A stretch of 64,000 bases of DNA, taken from NCBI RefSeq assembly GCF_023806085.1, contig NZ_JAMSLX010000010.1, positions 61,788-125,787 of the forward strand, written 5' to 3'. The notes under the pieces were generated by a model. It had not been told where the DNA came from and ran no database searches. It saw only the letters and a program-made list of their open reading frames with translations. Shown in pieces: positions 16,530 through 25,742 of the stretch. Every line of letters begins with the position of its first letter. The first letter of the stretch is position 1. The position numbers and the translations under genes were made by a program. Origin of the DNA: Hephaestia sp. MAHUQ-44. GTDB lineage: Bacteria; Pseudomonadota; Alphaproteobacteria; Sphingomonadales; Sphingomonadaceae.

Positions 16530-17851
16530 AGCATATTCCCGATCAGCCCGAGCACGACCCCGCCCGCCAGCGCCGCGAGCAGCAGCATCTCCTCATTGAG
16601 CCGAAACACGCCGATCCGCGCCAGTTCGTACCAGCAATAGAGCATCACCGGCAGCTCGACCAACCCGACCGCGGCGACCAGCCCAATCGGCCCGAACGCG
16701 AGAAACCCCGCGCCGCCCCCGATCGCCAGCCAACCGAGCCGGACGAAATTGGCGAACAGCAGCGTGCGGACCCGATCCGCGACGATCAACGCCTCGCGCG
16801 CGGCATAATTGTTGAGCGCGAGCGCGGGCGCCAAAGCGAGCAAGCGCAGATAGGTTGCGGTGCTGGCGTAACGCGGATCGTACAGCAAGGCGATCACGCT
16901 CGGCGCCATCGCGATGAAACCGCCCATCGCGACCATGTAGAGCAGCATGATCCGGCGCCGGTCGCGATAATAAGCCGCCGCCAGCGCGGCCTCGCCCGCG
17001 CGCCACGCCGCGGCATAAGCGGGCAGCAAGATCCGGTTGGGATAGATGCTGGTAAAGGCCGAGGGCGCCGCCGCGAGGTTCGACGCCAGCGTGTAGAGCC
17101 CGAATTGCGACAGCGGGAACACGCGCGACAACACCAGCTTGTCAACGTTCGACAACAGCACCTGAATGGTATGCGCGCTCGCGATCGTGCGCCCGAAGCG
17201 CCACAAGGCGATCGCGCTTTGCCGGTCGAAATTGAACCGCCGGCCGGAAGCGGCGAACATCGGATAGCTGAGCCACGATCGGATCGCGGTGCCCATCAGC
17301 CCCCCCAGCACGATCGCCCAATAATTCCGAAGCACCAGCGCCAGCGCGATCCCGATCAGCGTCTGCGCCACCGCCGAAATGATATCGAGCAGGCTCAGCC
17401 GCCCGATCCGCTGATCGCGCACCGCCGAAAACGGCGCGAGCGACGAGCAGCCCTCGATCAGGAATTGCAGCGAGATCACCTCGATCACCGCGCGCATCTC
17501 GGGCTTGCCGATCAGCCAGGCGAGCGGCTGCGCGCCCGCGAACAGCAGCAAGGTCAACACCAAGGCGCGCAGCAGCCGCACCGTCCAGATCGAATCCAGA
17601 ACCCGCGCATCATTGCCTTGCGGATGCTGGACGACGTACACGCCGAACCCGAAATCGGACATCATCGTCAAAATGCCGATGATCACCGCCGTCAGCCCCG
17701 CGACACCGAAATCGGCGGGGGAGAGCACGCGCGTCAGCACGATCGTGCTCACGATCCGCAGGACGTTCGACGCCACGATCGTCGCCGTGACGAGGCCGAT
17801 GCCGCTGGTCAGCGCGCGTCGCCAGACTGGCATCGGCATGGTCGTCGCCAT
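16508..17851 (-). CDS. Wzx-type oligosaccharide flippase
   Basis: A 447-residue membrane protein of the MATE/MOP exporter superfamily with about 12-14 helices. The N-terminus SGIGLVTATIVASNVLRIVSTIVLTRVLSPADFGVAG is the typical opening of polysaccharide biosynthesis flippases, where one helix pair ends in LxPxxFG. It would move the undecaprenyl-linked repeat to the periplasm. The ATG at 17851 was chosen because the upstream open frame is arginine- and cysteine-rich low-complexity sequence that is antisense-like. It is the last of four minus-strand genes: two glycosyltransferases, an acyltransferase and this flippase. Confidence 0.88.
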   Translation of the reverse strand: MATTMPMPVWRRALTSGIGLVTATIVASNVLRIVSTIVLTRVLSPADFGVAGLTAVIIGILTMMSDFGFGVYVVQHPQGNDARVLDSIWTVRLLRALVLTLLLFAGAQPLAWLIGKPEMRAVIEVISLQFLIEGCSSLAPFSAVRDQRIGRLSLLDIISAVAQTLIGIALALVLRNYWAIVLGGLMGTAIRSWLSYPMFAASGRRFNFDRQSAIALWRFGRTIASAHTIQVLLSNVDKLVLSRVFPLSQFGLYTLASNLAAAPSAFTSIYPNRILLPAYAAAWRAGEAALAAAYYRDRRRIMLLYMVAMGGFIAMAPSVIALLYDPRYASTATYLRLLALAPALALNNYAAREALIVADRVRTLLFANFVRLGWLAIGGGAGFLAFGPIGLVAAVGLVELPVMLYCWYELARIGVFRLNEEMLLLAALAGGVVLGLIGNMLYFAMWG

Positions 17852-17894
17852 CGCTCGCCCCCTGTTCGGCCGCCGCACGGGTCCGGCGGCTGTG

Positions 17895-19019
17895 CTACAC
17901 CGCCGGCACGCCCATCGGCGGCACGCGCCGGGCGCGGCGCGACCAGCGCAGGATCGGCCGTTCGAAGCCCAGAAACACCGCGATCGACACCGCCGAGCAC
18001 ACCACCAGCAGCAATGCCGACAGCAGCACATCGCCCCAGCCATGCGCGCGACCGCCCAGCACTTGGTGCGTCAGCGTGATGATCGGGCGGTGGGTGAGAT
18101 AGAGCGCGAACGACGCCTCCCCCAGCAGCACCAGCGGCCGCGTGCGCAGCATCCGCGTCACCCCGCCGCCGCCATAAGCGAACACCAGGACGAGCGCGGC
18201 CATCAGCGGCAGATAGGCGAGTTGATAGCGAAACTGCATCGGCACATCGAGCAGCGCAAAGCCCAGCATCGCGACCGGCACCGCGACGATCAGCGTCACC
18301 TCGGCCGCGGTGGTGGCGAACGCGCGCCCCCGCCCTGCCCGCCAGACATGATAGAGCAGCATCCCCGTCACGAATTCGAGCAGCCGCGCCGCCGGATTGA
18401 CGTAGAAGAACCATTCGATCGTCGGCGAATAGGCCGTCTCAGTCAGGCTCGATGCCAGCGCCAGCGCGGCGATCACGGCCAGTCCGAGCGCCGCGATCCA
18501 GCACAATCCCCGAACGGGCACGCGCACCAGCGGCAGGAACGCGACGTAGAAAAAGGCTTCGTCCGACAGGCTCCACGACGGGCCGTTGAGCGAATAATGG
18601 ATCGTCATCGCCGGAAACCAGGCGTGGAGCAGCCCGAGGTTGAGCACCAGCGTCGTCAGGTGCGGCGGATCGGCCTCGGCAACGGCCAGCCAGCCGGCAA
18701 ACACCAGCGCGGTCAGCCAGTGGAGCGGCACGATCCGCGTCAACCGGCGATAGAGATAGGCGCCGGTGCCGATCGTCCCCGCCAGCAGCCGATCGCGATA
18801 GGCATAGCTGATGATGAAGCCCGACAGGATGTAGAAGAACGAAACCCCCGAAAAACCCTGATGGAAGAACAAGGTATAGGTCGCGCGCACCGCCGGGCTG
18901 GTGTTCGCGGCGAGGAAGTCGAGATGCGACAGCATCACCGCAAACGCCGCGACATAGCGAAGCGCGGTCAATTGGGTGATCGCGCCACCGCCGGCGGAAA
19001 TCGAGGCGGGGGCAGCCAT
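17895..19019 (-). CDS. Acyltransferase-3 family membrane protein (OafA-like)
   Basis: A 374-residue integral membrane O-acyltransferase. Ten or so helices are visible, with the family signatures LRYVAAFAVMLSHLDFL near the N-terminus (catalytic-type His), GVSFFYILSGFIISYAYRDR and RRLTRIVPLHW. ATG at 19019 lies 2 bp from the stop of the upstream glycosyltransferase. It would add an acetyl or other acyl group to a sugar of the EPS repeat on the periplasmic side. The acyl donor is not evident. It is a candidate acceptor-side partner for the acyl unit made by the nearby NRPS-PKS, but that is speculation. Confidence 0.88.
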   Translation of the reverse strand: MAAPASISAGGGAITQLTALRYVAAFAVMLSHLDFLAANTSPAVRATYTLFFHQGFSGVSFFYILSGFIISYAYRDRLLAGTIGTGAYLYRRLTRIVPLHWLTALVFAGWLAVAEADPPHLTTLVLNLGLLHAWFPAMTIHYSLNGPSWSLSDEAFFYVAFLPLVRVPVRGLCWIAALGLAVIAALALASSLTETAYSPTIEWFFYVNPAARLLEFVTGMLLYHVWRAGRGRAFATTAAEVTLIVAVPVAMLGFALLDVPMQFRYQLAYLPLMAALVLVFAYGGGGVTRMLRTRPLVLLGEASFALYLTHRPIITLTHQVLGGRAHGWGDVLLSALLLVVCSAVSIAVFLGFERPILRWSRRARRVPPMGVPAV

Positions 19020-19021
19020 GG

Positions 19022-20158
19022 TCACTGCGCCGCCGGCAGCAGGATTTCGAGATAGCGCTCGGCCGCATGACGGGTGGTGAACTGCGCCAGCCAGCTTGGG
19101 GCGACAGGGCGCGGCGGGCGATCGAGCAGCGCGAGCATCGCATCGCGCAATCGCGCGTCGTCGCCGACCGGCACCAGGGTGCCGAACCGCCCGCCGTCGA
19201 GTGCCTCGGCCGGGCCCGAGGGGCAATCGGTGGCGATCACCGGCGTGCCCACCGCCATCGCCTCGATCACGACATTGGCGAGGCTTTCGAAATCGGACGA
19301 CAGCACCAGCACGCTCGCCTTGGCGACATAAGCGTGCGGATTGGGCGCAAAGCCGGGCATCGCGACATCGTCGTCGAGCCCCAGATCGGTGATGAGCGCG
19401 CTCAACATCGCGCGTTCGGACCCGTCACCCAAAATCAGCAGTCGGCAGCGGACGGTGCGGCGCACGGCGGCGAAGGCACGGATCAACAGGCTGAAATTCT
19501 TCTGCGGCTCCAGCCGCCCGACCGCGATCACCACCGGGGTGTCGGCATCCGCAAACCAGGGATGATCGACCGTCTCGCGCGCCTGATCGATCAGCGCGTC
19601 GCTGACGATCGGGTTGTAGATCGCGGCGATCCGCTCGCGCGGGATGCGGATCACCCGCGCAAGGTCATTCGCGGTGCCGCGCGAGACCGCGACGATCGAA
19701 TCGGCGAACGGATAGAGATAATGCGCGAGCGGGAAGAACCAGAAACGCGCCTGCCACGGCCGGGGCGCCGCGACATCGACCGAGGGGAAGCAATGTTCGG
19801 TCAGCATCAGATGGAAGCGGACGCCGGCGATCCGCCGCACGACGACGGCGTAGAGATTGGGAAAACCGAAACTGGTGCACATCACCGCGGCGGGGCGCTT
19901 GTGCCGGAGATAGCGGCGCAGTTTGACCAGCCGCGCCAGCGGACCGCGCGCGTCGAGCACGACATAATCGACGCCTCTGGGGATCAGCGGGCGAAACGGC
20001 GAATAGCGATTGTCGAGATCGACGAGGATCGTGGGGTTGATCCCGGCGCGCAGAAACTCTTCGGCGAGGTTGAACACCACCCGATCGACGCCGCCATTGT
20101 GGAGTTGGCGGGTGTAGAAGACGATGTCGGTGCGCGGTTGGCGGACGTCGGGAGCCAT
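19022..20158 (-). CDS. GT4-family glycosyltransferase
   Basis: A 378-residue GT-B enzyme. The start MAPDVRQPRTDIVFYTRQLHNGGVDR carries the glycine-rich N-terminal acceptor loop (GGV) usual in this family. The donor half contains VVIAVGRLEPQKNFSLLIRAF, LLILGDGSER, and the E-x7-E segment FESLANVVIEAMAVGTPVIATDCPSGPAE. The ATG at 20158 follows the previous gene by 5 bp. Likely adds one residue of the EPS repeat. The longer frame upstream of 20158 is shadow coding. Confidence 0.92.
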   Translation of the reverse strand: MAPDVRQPRTDIVFYTRQLHNGGVDRVVFNLAEEFLRAGINPTILVDLDNRYSPFRPLIPRGVDYVVLDARGPLARLVKLRRYLRHKRPAAVMCTSFGFPNLYAVVVRRIAGVRFHLMLTEHCFPSVDVAAPRPWQARFWFFPLAHYLYPFADSIVAVSRGTANDLARVIRIPRERIAAIYNPIVSDALIDQARETVDHPWFADADTPVVIAVGRLEPQKNFSLLIRAFAAVRRTVRCRLLILGDGSERAMLSALITDLGLDDDVAMPGFAPNPHAYVAKASVLVLSSDFESLANVVIEAMAVGTPVIATDCPSGPAEALDGGRFGTLVPVGDDARLRDAMLALLDRPPRPVAPSWLAQFTTRHAAERYLEILLPAAQ

Positions 20159-20163
20159 GACGC

Positions 20164-21537
20164 TCACCCCTTTCCTGTGGCGACGGCGGCCATCGGGCGC
20201 GGCGCGGGCTGTTCGGCCGGCGGCGTGCGGCGTGCGCGATTGCGCGCCCGTTCCTCGCGCACCGTCTGACGGAGGATCGCGACCACCGCGCGCGCCTTGG
20301 CATCCCAGCCGAGGTCCTCCTCCTCGAGATGGCGGCGCGCGGCCTGCCCCATCCGCAGCCGCAGGCTGCGCGACGCCGCGAGCCGCCGCATCGCCGCCGT
20401 CAGCCCGGTAATCAACGCCGCCTCCGACGCGGGATCGATCAGGAGCGCGCAATCGGGCGCCGCATAATGCGCCGCGCCGCCCCAATTCACCCCGATCACC
20501 GGCAGCCCGAGCGCCATCGCCTCCATCATCGCCATGCCGCCGCATTCGCGCAGCGACGGCGTGACGAACACATCGGCCTTGCGCAGCAGCGCGACATAGC
20601 CTTCGAGCGGCAGGCGGCCGTGCAGGATGATGCTGCCTTCGAGCCGCTCGCGCGCGATCTGCGCGGCGACCGCGCCGAACAATTCGCCGTCGCCGACCAG
20701 ATCGAGCCGGACCCCGCCGGCACGCGCGAGCGGGGCAAAGGCGCGGACGAGAAACGCGATTCCCTTCCAGTCGACGAAGCGGCTGCAAAAGATGAACCGC
20801 ACCGGGCGATCGGGCGCGCCCTCGCGCGGCGCGGGCCGCCACCGTTCGAGATCGACCCCGCTTTCGCGCAGCACGTGAATCCGCCCCGTGACGCCGGGGG
20901 GCAGCGCATCGCGCGTCTGCTGGTTGGCGACGATCAGCGCCGCCGCGCGCAATTTGCCGGGGATCAGCCGGTGGAGCCAGCCCGCCGCGCGCCGGGCGCT
21001 ACGGATCGTGAACCGCACGGCGAGTGAATCCATCGTGCGGAAAGCAGGCGGCAAATCCATCCCGCCGCTCATCGGTCCGATCGCCACGGGCACGCCGAGC
21101 CCGTACATCGTGCTGATCGCCGTCGCCGCGATCGGCGCGGGCTGGAACACCACCTGCTTGCCCAACTCGGCCACCATCGCGCGCGCGATCTTGCGCATCC
21201 GCAACTGGCTCAACGCCTGGATCAACTGGTTGAACACCAGATCGCGCACCCGGTGCGGCCACCAGCCGCCCGCCGCGAACAGCCATGCCTGCGCGCGACC
21301 ATCCTCGACGAACCGGAACCGCGCGAACACATCGGACGGCAGGTCGCGCGCCAGATCGTCGCGGACGCGCGCATGGCACAGCACATGAACATCGTGCCCC
21401 TGCGCCAGAAGATTGATCAAGTAATAATAAGGGACCAACGTCTCCCCACTCAGCCGCAGCGAGATGTTCTCGGAGACGAGCAAAATCCGCATCCGCGCGC
21501 CGTCCCGCGCCGATCCGTCGGAAACCGCTCCACCCAT
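20164..21537 (-). CDS. GT4-family glycosyltransferase
   Basis: A GT-B fold transferase of about 457 residues. Signatures are MRILLVSENISLRLSGET at the Rossmann start, IGPMSGGMDLPPAFR in the acceptor domain, FIFCSRFVDWKGIAFLVRAF and LDLVGDGE in the donor domain, and ECGGMAMMEAMALGLPVIGVNWGG as the E-x7-E element. It resembles the transferase at 13629 in its mid-region PWNGG/PMSGG motif. The ATG at 21537 has an AAGGG Shine-Dalgarno at proper spacing. An ATG at 21492, right before the Rossmann strand, is the alternative. First gene of the minus-strand four-gene EPS unit. Confidence 0.9.
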   Translation of the reverse strand: MGGAVSDGSARDGARMRILLVSENISLRLSGETLVPYYYLINLLAQGHDVHVLCHARVRDDLARDLPSDVFARFRFVEDGRAQAWLFAAGGWWPHRVRDLVFNQLIQALSQLRMRKIARAMVAELGKQVVFQPAPIAATAISTMYGLGVPVAIGPMSGGMDLPPAFRTMDSLAVRFTIRSARRAAGWLHRLIPGKLRAAALIVANQQTRDALPPGVTGRIHVLRESGVDLERWRPAPREGAPDRPVRFIFCSRFVDWKGIAFLVRAFAPLARAGGVRLDLVGDGELFGAVAAQIARERLEGSIILHGRLPLEGYVALLRKADVFVTPSLRECGGMAMMEAMALGLPVIGVNWGGAAHYAAPDCALLIDPASEAALITGLTAAMRRLAASRSLRLRMGQAARRHLEEEDLGWDAKARAVVAILRQTVREERARNRARRTPPAEQPAPRPMAAVATGKG

Positions 21538-21858
21538 TGGCCGCCCTTCGTCTGATCGCGGCAATGCCGCCTGTCGCGGCATAGCGCAGCCCCGAAGCGC
21601 CCCCTATTCGGCGCAATCGGTCCGCAATTTTCGCAACCCACAACGCCCTGCGGCAAATCGCCCGGCAAAGATGCGGATGGTGGGCGCCCGACGATCCGGC
21701 GACATAGCGCGGAGAAGGTAGTTTGCACGGGGCCGCGGCCGATCGCCGTGCGCGTCCGTGCCGGGAGGCTCGCCATCGACATTGCCGCCCATGCCGATGC
21801 ACTGAAAAGCAGTGCCGCACCGGAGACGATCGGGGCATGCCTCCATGCGTCACCGGCG
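21538..21858. other. Divergent intergenic region between two EPS transcription units
   Basis: About 320 bp between back-to-back glycosyltransferase genes. It should hold both promoters. A perfect hairpin, ATGCCGC (21564-21570) and GCGGCAT (21576-21582) with a 5-base loop, lies 30-45 bp upstream of the minus-strand gene. No other element could be recognised. Part of it may be coding if the right-hand gene starts at 21748. Confidence 0.4.
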
Positions 21859-23061
21859 ATGCGGATCGCCTATCTCACCAACGTCTATCCGAAGGTGAGC
21901 CACACCTTCATCCGCGACGAAATCCACGCGCTCGAACGGATCGGATTCGAGATCATGCGGCTGACGATCCGCAAACCGCACGCCCCCCTGCCCGATGCTG
22001 TCGATCGCGCCGAAGCGGACCGGACGATCGCGTTGCTGGATGTGGGGCCGTTGGCCTTTGCGCATGCGATCGCATCGCGTTTCCTCCAGCACCCGCTCGC
22101 CTTCATCGCTTCATTGTGGATGGCGCTGTCGATGGGCTGGCGCGGCGCGGCGGGGATCGCGCGCGGCCTTGCCTATTTCGTCGAGGCGTGTCTGCTGTCC
22201 ACCATGCTCGCGCGCGCGGGCGTGCACCATGTCCATGTCCATTTCGGCACCAACCCCGCGTCGGTCGCGCTGCTGGCGCGCCGGCTGGGCGGGCCGACCT
22301 ACAGCCTGACCGTCCACGGCCCCGACGAATTCGACGCCCCCGGCGCGCTGCATCTGCGCGAGAAGATCGCGGATGCCAGCTTCGCGGTGGCGATCTCGCA
22401 TCATGGCCGCGGCCAGTTGATGCGCTGGTCGCGCGTCGCCGACTGGCCCCGGATCGCTTTGGTGCGGTGCGGCGCCTCGCCACGCTTCCACCACCGCTCC
22501 GATGTCGGGCTCAGCTCGCGGACGCTGGTCTGCGTCGCACGGCTGAGCGCACAAAAGGGCCTGTCGGTACTGATCGAGGCCACTGCGATCGTCGCCCGCG
22601 CCCACCCCTTTCAACTGCGCATCATCGGTGATGGCGAGATGCGCGCCGAGATCGAGGCCCATATCGCGGCGCGCGGCCTTGGCGACCACATCCATCTGCT
22701 CGGCTGGCAGAGCACCGACAGCGTGCGCCGCGAGATCGAGGCCGCCCGCGCGCTGGTGGTGCCGAGCTTCGCCGAGGGCCTGCCGGTGGTGATCATGGAA
22801 GCGTTCGCGCTCGGCCGCCCGGTGATCGCCACCGCGATCGCCGGCATTCCCGAACTGGTCGATACCACCACCGGCTGGCTGGTCCCGACCGGTTCCGCCG
22901 ACGCACTGGCCGAGGCGATGGACGAAATGCTGTGCGCCGATATCGGCACGCTCCAGGCCAAGACCGCGCACGGCCGGGCACGCGTCGCGGCGCAGCACGA
23001 TGTGGATGCCAGCGCGGCGACGCTGGCGACGTTGTTGCGGCCGTGGGCAGTCGCGCGATGA
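21859..23061 (+). CDS. GT4-family glycosyltransferase (colanic-acid type)
   Basis: A 400-residue GT-B transferase. It starts MRIAYLTNVYPKVSHTFIRDEIHALE, a phrase typical of WcaL/AmsK-like EPS glycosyltransferases. The middle has HVHFGTNPASVALLA and YSLTVHGPDEFD. The donor domain shows VCVARLSAQKGLSVLIEA, LRIIGDGE and PSFAEGLPVVIMEAFALGRPVIAT. ATG at 21859 is chosen because the family begins exactly there. The frame is open back to 21748, where an ATG would add 37 residues of unrelated sequence. Coupled to the next gene by an ATGA overlap. Confidence 0.9.
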   Translation: MRIAYLTNVYPKVSHTFIRDEIHALERIGFEIMRLTIRKPHAPLPDAVDRAEADRTIALLDVGPLAFAHAIASRFLQHPLAFIASLWMALSMGWRGAAGIARGLAYFVEACLLSTMLARAGVHHVHVHFGTNPASVALLARRLGGPTYSLTVHGPDEFDAPGALHLREKIADASFAVAISHHGRGQLMRWSRVADWPRIALVRCGASPRFHHRSDVGLSSRTLVCVARLSAQKGLSVLIEATAIVARAHPFQLRIIGDGEMRAEIEAHIAARGLGDHIHLLGWQSTDSVRREIEAARALVVPSFAEGLPVVIMEAFALGRPVIATAIAGIPELVDTTTGWLVPTGSADALAEAMDEMLCADIGTLQAKTAHGRARVAAQHDVDASAATLATLLRPWAVAR

Positions 23062-24224
23062 TCGCAATGCTCGCCTGGACGATCGCAATCGTCGCAGCGC
23101 TTCCCGGCCTCGCGCTGGTGGCCGAACTGCTCGCCGGCCTGGCGCGCGACAGCGGAACGCCGCTTACATTACCGCCGCCCCCGATCGCGGTGCTGGTGCC
23201 GGCACATGACGAAGCCGCGGGCATCGCGCGCACCATCTTCCGAATCCGCCAGCAATTGCGCGCCACCGATCGCGTGATCGTGATCGCCGACAATTGCACC
23301 GACGACACCGCCGCGCGCGCCGCCGGTGCAGGCGCGGCGGTGATCGAGCGCACCGATCCCGCGCGGCGCGGCAAGGCCTATGCGCTTGCTTATGGCCGTG
23401 AAGCGCTGCGGGCGGCGCCCCCGGCGGTGGTATTGGTGGTCGATGCCGATTGCCCGCCGGCCCCGCAGGCGATTCCGATGCTGGCGGCGTCGGTCCACGC
23501 ACAGGATGCTGTGGTGCAGGCCACATATCTGCTCGACTGTGCCGCCGCTGCACCGCCACTGGTACGCATCTCGACCTTCGCGTTTCTGGTCAAGAACCTC
23601 ATCCGCCAGCGCGGGCTGCAACGCCTGTGCGGCGTCGCGCTGTTGCAGGGCAGCGGCATGGGCTTTCCGTGGCGGCTCTTCGCCGACGCGCCGCTCGCAA
23701 GCGCATCGCTGGTCGAGGATATGGAATTGGGGCTGACGCTGGCACTGGGCGGCAACGCCGTCCGCTTCGAACCGCGCGCCTGTTTCGTGAGCGCCGCCAG
23801 TTCGAGCCGGGCAACCATATCGCAGCGCACCCGCTGGGAGCATGGCGCGATCGGGGTTGCGGGGCGGTTCGTGCCCCGGCTCGTCGCGGCGGGGTTCAGC
23901 GGACGCCCCCGGTTGCTCCTGCTCGCCACCGATCTCATCATTCCCCCGCTTGCCTTGTTCGTGGTTGCCGAGGCCAGCGTCGCGGCGCTGCTGCTGTTCG
24001 CTGCCACGAACGGCAGCGTCGCGGGCCCGGCGGTTCTCCAGTCCTCCGTCTTCGCGCTCGCGATGCTGGTGCTGGGAATCGTCTGGGTGGGGTTCGGACG
24101 GCACCTCGTGCCGGCGCGCGCGCTTCCCGGCATTCTTGCCTATGTGCTGTGGAAGCTGCCGATCTATGCCGCCTATCTGCTCCACCGCCAGCGCCACTGG
24201 GTCCGTACGGACCGCGCCCCGTGA
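23058..24224 (+). CDS. GT2-family membrane glycosyltransferase
   Basis: A 388-residue GT-A transferase anchored by one N-terminal and three or four C-terminal helices. Catalytic elements run in order: PIAVLVPAHDEAAGI, IADNCTDDTA, the metal-binding VVDADCP, the base region LVEDMELGL and the QRTRWEHG (QxxRW) motif shared with processive beta-glycosyltransferases. It could extend or start a chain at the inner membrane. The ATG at 23058 overlaps the preceding stop (ATGA). The next gene begins with a GTGA overlap, so three transferases form one coupled operon. Confidence 0.9.
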   Translation: MIAMLAWTIAIVAALPGLALVAELLAGLARDSGTPLTLPPPPIAVLVPAHDEAAGIARTIFRIRQQLRATDRVIVIADNCTDDTAARAAGAGAAVIERTDPARRGKAYALAYGREALRAAPPAVVLVVDADCPPAPQAIPMLAASVHAQDAVVQATYLLDCAAAAPPLVRISTFAFLVKNLIRQRGLQRLCGVALLQGSGMGFPWRLFADAPLASASLVEDMELGLTLALGGNAVRFEPRACFVSAASSSRATISQRTRWEHGAIGVAGRFVPRLVAAGFSGRPRLLLLATDLIIPPLALFVVAEASVAALLLFAATNGSVAGPAVLQSSVFALAMLVLGIVWVGFGRHLVPARALPGILAYVLWKLPIYAAYLLHRQRHWVRTDRAP

Positions 24225-25168
24225 TACCCACGCCGATCGGCCGCCCGGCGCGCCCGGTGGCACGGCCGCCCAACGTGGTCGGCGTGGTCGTGATCGGGCG
24301 TAACGAAGGACCGCGGCTGAGCGACAGCCTGCGCAGTGTGGCGGGGCGCGGTGGCGCGATCGTCTATGTCGATTCGGGATCGAGCGACGACAGCGTCGCG
24401 CGTGCCGAGCAGGCGGGCGCACAGGTGGTCGTGCTCGCGGCCGACCGTCCCTTCACCGCCGCGCGGGGCCGCAACGCCGGCGCGGACTGGTTGCAGACCC
24501 ATCTCGTCGGGCTCGAGTTCATCCAGTTCCTCGACGGCGATTGCCTGCTCGACCCCGCCTGGATCGACGCGGCGCTTCAGACGATGGCAGAGGCGCCCGA
24601 TGCCGCCGTGGTCTGCGGCCGGCGCCGCGAGCGGTTTCCCGATGCCAGCTGGTATAACCGGTTGTGCGATATCGAATGGGATACGCCGATCGGGATCGTG
24701 CCCACCTGCGGCGGCGACGCGCTGATGCGGCTGAGCGCCTTCCAGGATGTCGGCGGTTTCGCGACCGAGCTGATCGCGGGCGAGGAGCCCGATCTGTGCC
24801 ACCGGCTGCGGCGGGCGGGGTGGACGATCCACCGGATCGATCACGACATGTCACGCCACGACGCGGCGATGATGCATTTCGCCCAATGGTGGCAACGCAA
24901 CCGGCGCAGCGGCTATGCGATGGCCGAAGGACTATCCCGGCGCGGCCGCGACGACCCCCGCCTCATACGCCGGGTGGCGAGCAATATCCTGTGGTCGCTG
25001 CCGTTCGCCTGGCCGTTCTGGCCGATCCTGTGGCTGATGATCCTGCGCAAGCACGGCGGCCTGTACGCAACCTTCGTGACATTGGGGAAACTGCCGCATT
25101 GTCAGGGTCAGATCGATTTCTGGCGCCAGCCCCCGGCGCAGCGACGACCACTGATCGAATATAAATAG
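24221..25168 (+). CDS. GT2-family glycosyltransferase
   Basis: A 315-residue GT-A enzyme. It begins with GTG at 24221, overlapping the previous stop as GTGA. Motifs are VGVVVIGRNEGPRL, IVYVDSGSSDDSV, FIQFLDGDCLLDP (the DxD-type metal site) and TELIAGEEPDLCHRLR (catalytic base region). A C-terminal hydrophobic stretch (LPFAWPFWPILWLMIL) would hold it at the membrane. It ends the second plus-strand EPS transcription unit. Donor and acceptor are unknown. Confidence 0.88.
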   Translation: MIPTPIGRPARPVARPPNVVGVVVIGRNEGPRLSDSLRSVAGRGGAIVYVDSGSSDDSVARAEQAGAQVVVLAADRPFTAARGRNAGADWLQTHLVGLEFIQFLDGDCLLDPAWIDAALQTMAEAPDAAVVCGRRRERFPDASWYNRLCDIEWDTPIGIVPTCGGDALMRLSAFQDVGGFATELIAGEEPDLCHRLRRAGWTIHRIDHDMSRHDAAMMHFAQWWQRNRRSGYAMAEGLSRRGRDDPRLIRRVASNILWSLPFAWPFWPILWLMILRKHGGLYATFVTLGKLPHCQGQIDFWRQPPAQRRPLIEYK

Positions 25169-25394
25169 TCCCCGGCTCGTGGCTGTTCCGTACCGAATCC
25201 TCCCCGCGCCAATCGCCCTGGGAAAACCCACCACGGATTCGATCAAATTGCTCCGCAAGATGAGAGGCTTTACCGGTACAGAAAATAACAACACGTCGCC
25301 GCCGATATGCATCGGATCGTCGAACAGAAATAACGGTCGTGTCTAATCATTAAAGTAATTCTATTGCATTATACTGTATATCCAGGGGCAATCC
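25169..25394 (+). promoter_or_regulatory. Leader/promoter region of the NRPS-PKS operon
   Basis: A 226-bp gap whose last 60 bases are AT-rich (taatcattaaagtaattc, then tattgcattatactgtat), unlike the genes on both sides. TATACTGTATA (about 25373-25383) is a small symmetric element overlapping a -10-like sequence. An aggggc Shine-Dalgarno precedes the ATG at 25395. The sharp composition change suggests that the following block is its own regulated transcription unit rather than a continuation of the glycosyltransferase operon. Confidence 0.45.
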
Positions 25395-25742
25395 ATGACG
25401 ATGAAGCAGCTTGGGCGACGCGCGTCTGCCTTTATCTTCGCCGTCATCGTGGCAGGATCGTGCAGCGCCGCCTCTGCCCGGATAGCCGACGACCAAAGCG
25501 CGCGCGCCCCGCACATCTGCCTTCCCCTCGCCGCCTCGATCGCCATGGCGGGCCCGCAGCCAATCGCCACCCCACAACCGCTTTTGTCGGCGGCGCCGGC
25601 ACGGCTCACCACGATCCGGATCGACGATGAGCGCCGATCGCGCGATGCCTTTTTGACAAGCTGCGCCGCGTTCCTGGCATGCGCGATCGTGATCGGGCTT
25701 CAGCAGCGCCGCAAATCGCCGGTGAAGGTGGTCGTATCATGA
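25395..25742 (+). CDS. Small exported/membrane protein coupled to the NRPS
   Basis: A 115-residue protein not assignable to a family. It has a Sec-type signal (MKQLGRRASAFIFAVIVAGSCSAASA), a short proline/alanine-rich middle, and a C-terminal hydrophobic helix (FLTSCAAFLACAIVIGL) followed by a basic tail QQRRKSPVK. It could therefore be a single-pass inner-membrane protein with its tail in the cytoplasm. The stop overlaps the NRPS start (ATGA, 25739-25742), so the two are translationally coupled and expressed in step. Possible roles are membrane docking of the synthase or a leader function; neither is shown. ATG at 25401 is a second possible start. Confidence 0.65.
   Translation: MTMKQLGRRASAFIFAVIVAGSCSAASARIADDQSARAPHICLPLAASIAMAGPQPIATPQPLLSAAPARLTTIRIDDERRSRDAFLTSCAAFLACAIVIGLQQRRKSPVKVVVS

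Noticed and set aside
21748..21858. Longer start for the GT4 gene at 21859
   Set aside because: The 37 extra residues do not resemble the family, which begins at MRIAYLTN. Kept only as an alternative in the feature note.
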